Position numbers and translations under genes: made by a program | DNA from: an uncultured Collinsella sp. | GTDB lineage: Bacteria > Actinomycetota > Coriobacteriia > Coriobacteriales > Coriobacteriaceae | Direction: 5' to 3' | NCBI GenBank assembly: GCA_902493145.1 | Contig: CABUOA010000003.1 | Span: 24,459-88,458 of the forward strand | DNA: 64,000 bases | In this document: positions 61,651 through 64,000 of the stretch, piece by piece | Layout: the number at the start of each line of letters is the position of its first letter | How positions within the stretch are numbered: the stretch's first letter is position 1 | Notes under the pieces: model-generated | Told to the model about the DNA's origin: nothing | Databases searched by the model: none | Seen by the model: only the letters and a program-made list of their open reading frames with translations

Positions 61651-62121
61651 CTACTGAGCGGTCGCGGTCGCGTTGGCGCCCGCGGCTGCATCCTGCGAAA
61701 AGTCAAGTGTAACGCTCTCGCTGGGCTCCACCATGCCATAAGCGCCCGCAAGGTCGCGAATGCGCGTGTCGGCGCCATAGACCGAATGCATGACCTCCAG
61801 GTCGGAGCTCTCATCGGTCGCCTTTTCGAGCGTGCTGGTAAGCTCGGCGTTGCTGTTGAGCACCTGGGCCGTAACGCCGGCGAGCGCCACGCGGGCGACG
61901 CCGATCGTCATGAAGATAGCCGCAATGATGCAAAACGTTTTAAGAACGCTCATGAAAACCGGGCTTACCGCCTGGTTTGCCTGACGGCCCGCGCCCGTGT
62001 AGACATCAAAGCGCGGCGCGCGCTGCTCACGGGGAGCAACGGGGGCCTGCGGCGTCTCACGATAGGCGGGCATGGCGTTCATATCATAGGCGAGTGCTGC
62101 GCTTGAAGTGTTGTAGCCCAT
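61651..62121 (-). CDS. FtsL-like septum protein
   Basis: 156 residues. About 55 residues of cytoplasmic N-terminus, one membrane segment (VLKTFCIIAAIFMTIGVARVAL, about 58-80) and a short extracytoplasmic coiled-coil-like part (TAQVLNSNAELTSTLEKATDES) ending in a flexible Ala-rich tail. Size, topology and position between rsmH and ftsI are those of FtsL; sequence similarity in this family is always weak. GGAGG upstream of the ATG. Confidence 0.75.
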   Translation of the reverse strand: MGYNTSSAALAYDMNAMPAYRETPQAPVAPREQRAPRFDVYTGAGRQANQAVSPVFMSVLKTFCIIAAIFMTIGVARVALAGVTAQVLNSNAELTSTLEKATDESSDLEVMHSVYGADTRIRDLAGAYGMVEPSESVTLDFSQDAAAGANATATAQ

Positions 62122-62211
62122 GATATGCCGCCTCCCATCCCGAGTACGTTGGTAGTGTGTTTAAGCTTCGTTTATGGTGCGAGCGGGAGGTCCAATATCG
62201 CGCGGTCGCGC

Positions 62212-63177
62212 CTACAGACGCTGCGCCACGCGGATTTTGGCTGATCTCGCCCGAGGGTTGCGCTCAACCTCATCAGGCTGGGCAACCAAGGGTTTGCGGG
62301 TGATGACCTTGAGTATCGGCACGTTGCCGCACACGCACACCGGAATCTCCGGCGGACACGTGCACCCCTGGCTCATCTCCTTAAAGTGGTTCTTTACGAT
62401 ACGGTCCTCGAGCGAGTGATACGAGATGACGCAGATACGTCCGCCCGGGTTGAGCCACCTGGTGGCGGCATCAAGCCCTCGTTCGAGCACATCGAGCTCG
62501 TGATTGACCTCGATGCGAATGGCCTGGAAACTTTTCTTGGCCGGGTGTCCGCCATGCCGACGAGCGGCAGCCGGGATACCCGCCTTGATGATCTCGACAA
62601 ATTGGCCGGTGGTTTCGATCGGTTCTTGCTCGCGGCGGCGCACGATCTCGCGCGCAATCTGCGAGGCGAACTTCTCTTCTCCGTAGACGCGTAGAATCCG
62701 GGCGAGGTCGTGTTCGTTATAGGTGTTGATGACCTCAGCTGCGTTTAAGGTGTTATTACCCGGATCCATCCGCATGTCCAATGGGGCGTCCTCGTTATAC
62801 GAAAAGCCCCTGCCAGGGATATCGAGTTGCGGTGACGAAACGCCCAAATCGAACAGGAAGCCATCGACCCCGGGCACCTCGGCCGAGCAAAGCAGCTCGT
62901 CCAAGTCGCCGAAGTTGCCCTTCAGCAGCTGGTGCGGAACGCCGGGAACCTCGCGGTCCAGACGGGCACCAGCGGCCTCGAGGGCCATGTCGTCCTGATC
63001 GACGCCGAGCAAAAGGCCCGTCTCCCCCACCTGCGCGGCCATCTTTACCGAATGGCCGGCACCGCCAAGGGTGCAATCGCAGACAACGGAGCCGCTCTTT
63101 AGCCGCAGCGACTCAAGCACTTCGCCGAGCATGACAGGTTCATGCCGATATTCTTGTGTCAAGATCCCACGCTCCAT
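62212..63177 (-). CDS. rsmH: 16S rRNA (cytosine1402-N4)-methyltransferase RsmH
   Basis: 321 residues. HEPVMLGEVLESL near residue 12, the SAM-binding CDCTLGGAGHSVKMA near 33, FLFDLGVSSPQLDIPGRGFSYNEDAPLDMRMDP-type block (GVSSPQLDIPGRGFSY) near 110, and ICVISYHSLEDRIVKNHF near 250 are diagnostic. It methylates 16S rRNA in the decoding centre. Second gene of the dcw cluster, 20 bases after mraZ. Confidence 0.97.
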   Translation of the reverse strand: MERGILTQEYRHEPVMLGEVLESLRLKSGSVVCDCTLGGAGHSVKMAAQVGETGLLLGVDQDDMALEAAGARLDREVPGVPHQLLKGNFGDLDELLCSAEVPGVDGFLFDLGVSSPQLDIPGRGFSYNEDAPLDMRMDPGNNTLNAAEVINTYNEHDLARILRVYGEEKFASQIAREIVRRREQEPIETTGQFVEIIKAGIPAAARRHGGHPAKKSFQAIRIEVNHELDVLERGLDAATRWLNPGGRICVISYHSLEDRIVKNHFKEMSQGCTCPPEIPVCVCGNVPILKVITRKPLVAQPDEVERNPRARSAKIRVAQRL

Positions 63178-63197
63178 CCGTTACCCGTGCCTTGCCC

Positions 63198-63632
63198 TTA
63201 CGAGAAGAAGAGGTCCAGCAGGGCCTCATCGTCATCGTCCTCATCGGCCGCGGCGCGATCCCAAACCTCAAGGTGGTCGTAGTTGCCCACAACCGTGACC
63301 TCGCGGTCGAGGTTCGCCTGCTTGCGGAGAGACTCGGAAAGACCGATACGACCGGCGCTGTCCACGTCCATCGACGTGGTGCGCTTGTTGATCGCCCTCA
63401 TGAGCTTCTGGTCGTTGATGTCACGCGGGTTAAAACCCTCGTGGCCCTCACGACCCGCGAAGAGTCCTTCGACCCACTTATCGAAGGCCTCGGCAGAGAA
63501 CACGTACAGAGCATCGACATCCAGGGCTTTGAACACGCGAACGTGCTCTCCAAGCTCCTCGCGAAGGGGTGCAGGCAGGGACAGACGACCTTTTGCATCG
63601 AGATTGCGCTCGTATGCACCCGTCATTCCCAT
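63198..63632 (-). CDS. mraZ: Transcriptional regulator MraZ
   Basis: 144 residues. Two AbrB-like DNA-binding repeats: YERNLDAKGRLSLPAPLREEL near residues 7-27 and RTTSMDVDSAGRIGLSESLRKQA near 85-107, the DxKGR and DxxGR motifs of MraZ. It forms a ring and binds repeated TGGGN boxes at its own promoter to repress the dcw cluster. GGGAGGG is five bases before the ATG. An acidic tail DEDDDDEALLDLFFS ends the protein. Confidence 0.96.
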   Translation of the reverse strand: MGMTGAYERNLDAKGRLSLPAPLREELGEHVRVFKALDVDALYVFSAEAFDKWVEGLFAGREGHEGFNPRDINDQKLMRAINKRTTSMDVDSAGRIGLSESLRKQANLDREVTVVGNYDHLEVWDRAAADEDDDDEALLDLFFS

Positions 63633-63700
63633 GTGCGCCCTCCCCTCGGTTACTCAGATGGCACGTACGCGGGGAACCACCCCGCCTGTCGACGTCATCA

Positions 63701-63763
63701 ATAATATGGGGAACCGCCCCATTTTTCAACACTTTTCCCCACCCCTTCCCCCACCCCGCCCCA
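63701..63763 (-). promoter_or_regulatory. mraZ promoter and MraZ operator boxes
   Basis: Minus-strand TTGAAA (63724-63729), 17-base spacer, TATTAT (63701-63706), 69 bases before the mraZ start. Four minus-strand TGGGG boxes lie at 63717-63721, 63737-63741, 63749-63753 and 63759-63763; spacing of 10-12 and 20 bases fits MraZ binding by direct repeats. Confidence 0.75.
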
Positions 63764-63775
63764 CCACTCCACCCT

Positions 63776-63827
63776 CAATATGTTGTAAAACACCCCCGAG
63801 CATATGTTCGAGAACACAATATGTTGT
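63776..63827. promoter_or_regulatory. LexA-like box flanked by two CAATATGTTGT motifs
   Basis: CGAGCATATGTTCG at 63797-63810 differs by one base from the Gram-positive/actinobacterial SOS box CGAACATATGTTCG. CAATATGTTGT occurs on both sides (63776-63786 and 63817-63827). The 368 bases from 63633 to the window end contain these, the mraZ promoter and the palindrome at 63878, and no gene that I can see. Confidence 0.5.
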
Positions 63828-64000
63828 GTTTGCAGCAAAGGCGTGATGCCACCTGTAGAACCACGCCCGCGAACCTCAACCTTCAAGTTGACCTTGAGGC
63901 GATTTTTACGTCCCTTTACACGCCGTTCACATCGCCCCCAAACTCCCCCACCCACGACACACACGGCCCACCACCGCGTCGGTGTCTGGCGAAAAATGGG

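Overview
The window is about 60% GC and gene-dense. Most leaders have strong AGGAGG-type ribosome binding sites, and the dcw/division cluster is of actinobacterial type: no ftsA, but sepF, yggT and divIVA downstream of ftsZ. Together with protein flavour this suggests the class Coriobacteriia (Actinomycetota), most like Collinsella, an anaerobic gut bacterium. That assignment is an inference from gene content, not from a marker gene search. There are no rRNA or recognised tRNA genes, no CRISPR array and no prophage. One intact insertion sequence is present.

Layout. 1-4.5 kb (minus strand): molybdenum block, moeA-mogA followed by a terminator and then modA-modB-modC, with modC cut by the window edge. 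4.7-12.5 kb: housekeeping and transport genes (CLC anion channel, lipid kinase, orphan release-factor-like protein, xpt, MFS exporter, metY, a C_GCAxxG protein, yigZ). 12.7-14.6 kb: RNase P RNA and rpsA. 14.9-23.2 kb: HAD phosphatase, cysteine desulfidase, rpiB, ndk, argH, a 56-codon gene, argG, Cof phosphatase. 23.4-28.7 kb: polA, an M18 aminopeptidase, yaaA. 29.3-31.7 kb: thiamine pyrimidine branch, with a TPP riboswitch, thiC and thiD. 31.9-35.7 kb: pentapeptide-repeat protein, GDSL hydrolase, a macrodomain/PARG-like protein, a Bax-inhibitor-1 membrane protein and a small unknown. 35.9-38.5 kb: PiT phosphate transporter with its DUF47 partner, and a nitroreductase. 38.6-39.9 kb: an IS256-superfamily (IS1249-like) element with 25-bp perfect inverted repeats and an 8-bp target duplication.

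40-63.6 kb is one long minus-strand programme for cell envelope and division. In transcription order it reads mraZ, rsmH, ftsL-like, ftsI, murF, mraY, murD, ftsW, murG, murC, murB, ftsQ, ftsZ, pgeF, [pstS, pstC, pstA, pstB, phoU], yggS, sepF, yggT, divIVA. The bracketed high-affinity phosphate uptake operon sits inside the otherwise conserved ftsZ-pgeF-yggS-sepF-yggT-divIVA order, and pstS overlaps the pgeF stop codon. The low-affinity PiT system lies a few kilobases away, so both phosphate uptake routes flank the division block.

Features most worth following: a ModB permease carrying a roughly 190-residue exported N-terminal domain; a PARG-type macrodomain protein with the catalytic glutamate position replaced by alanine; yggT with no ATG/GTG/TTG/CTG at its apparent start (ATC or ATT instead); the IS inserted exactly in the U-tract of a terminator; several long hairpin and dispersed repeat elements, including a 40-bp repeat present twice; and a LexA-like box with repeated motifs upstream of mraZ. 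I see no clearly novel multi-gene defence or mobile system here.
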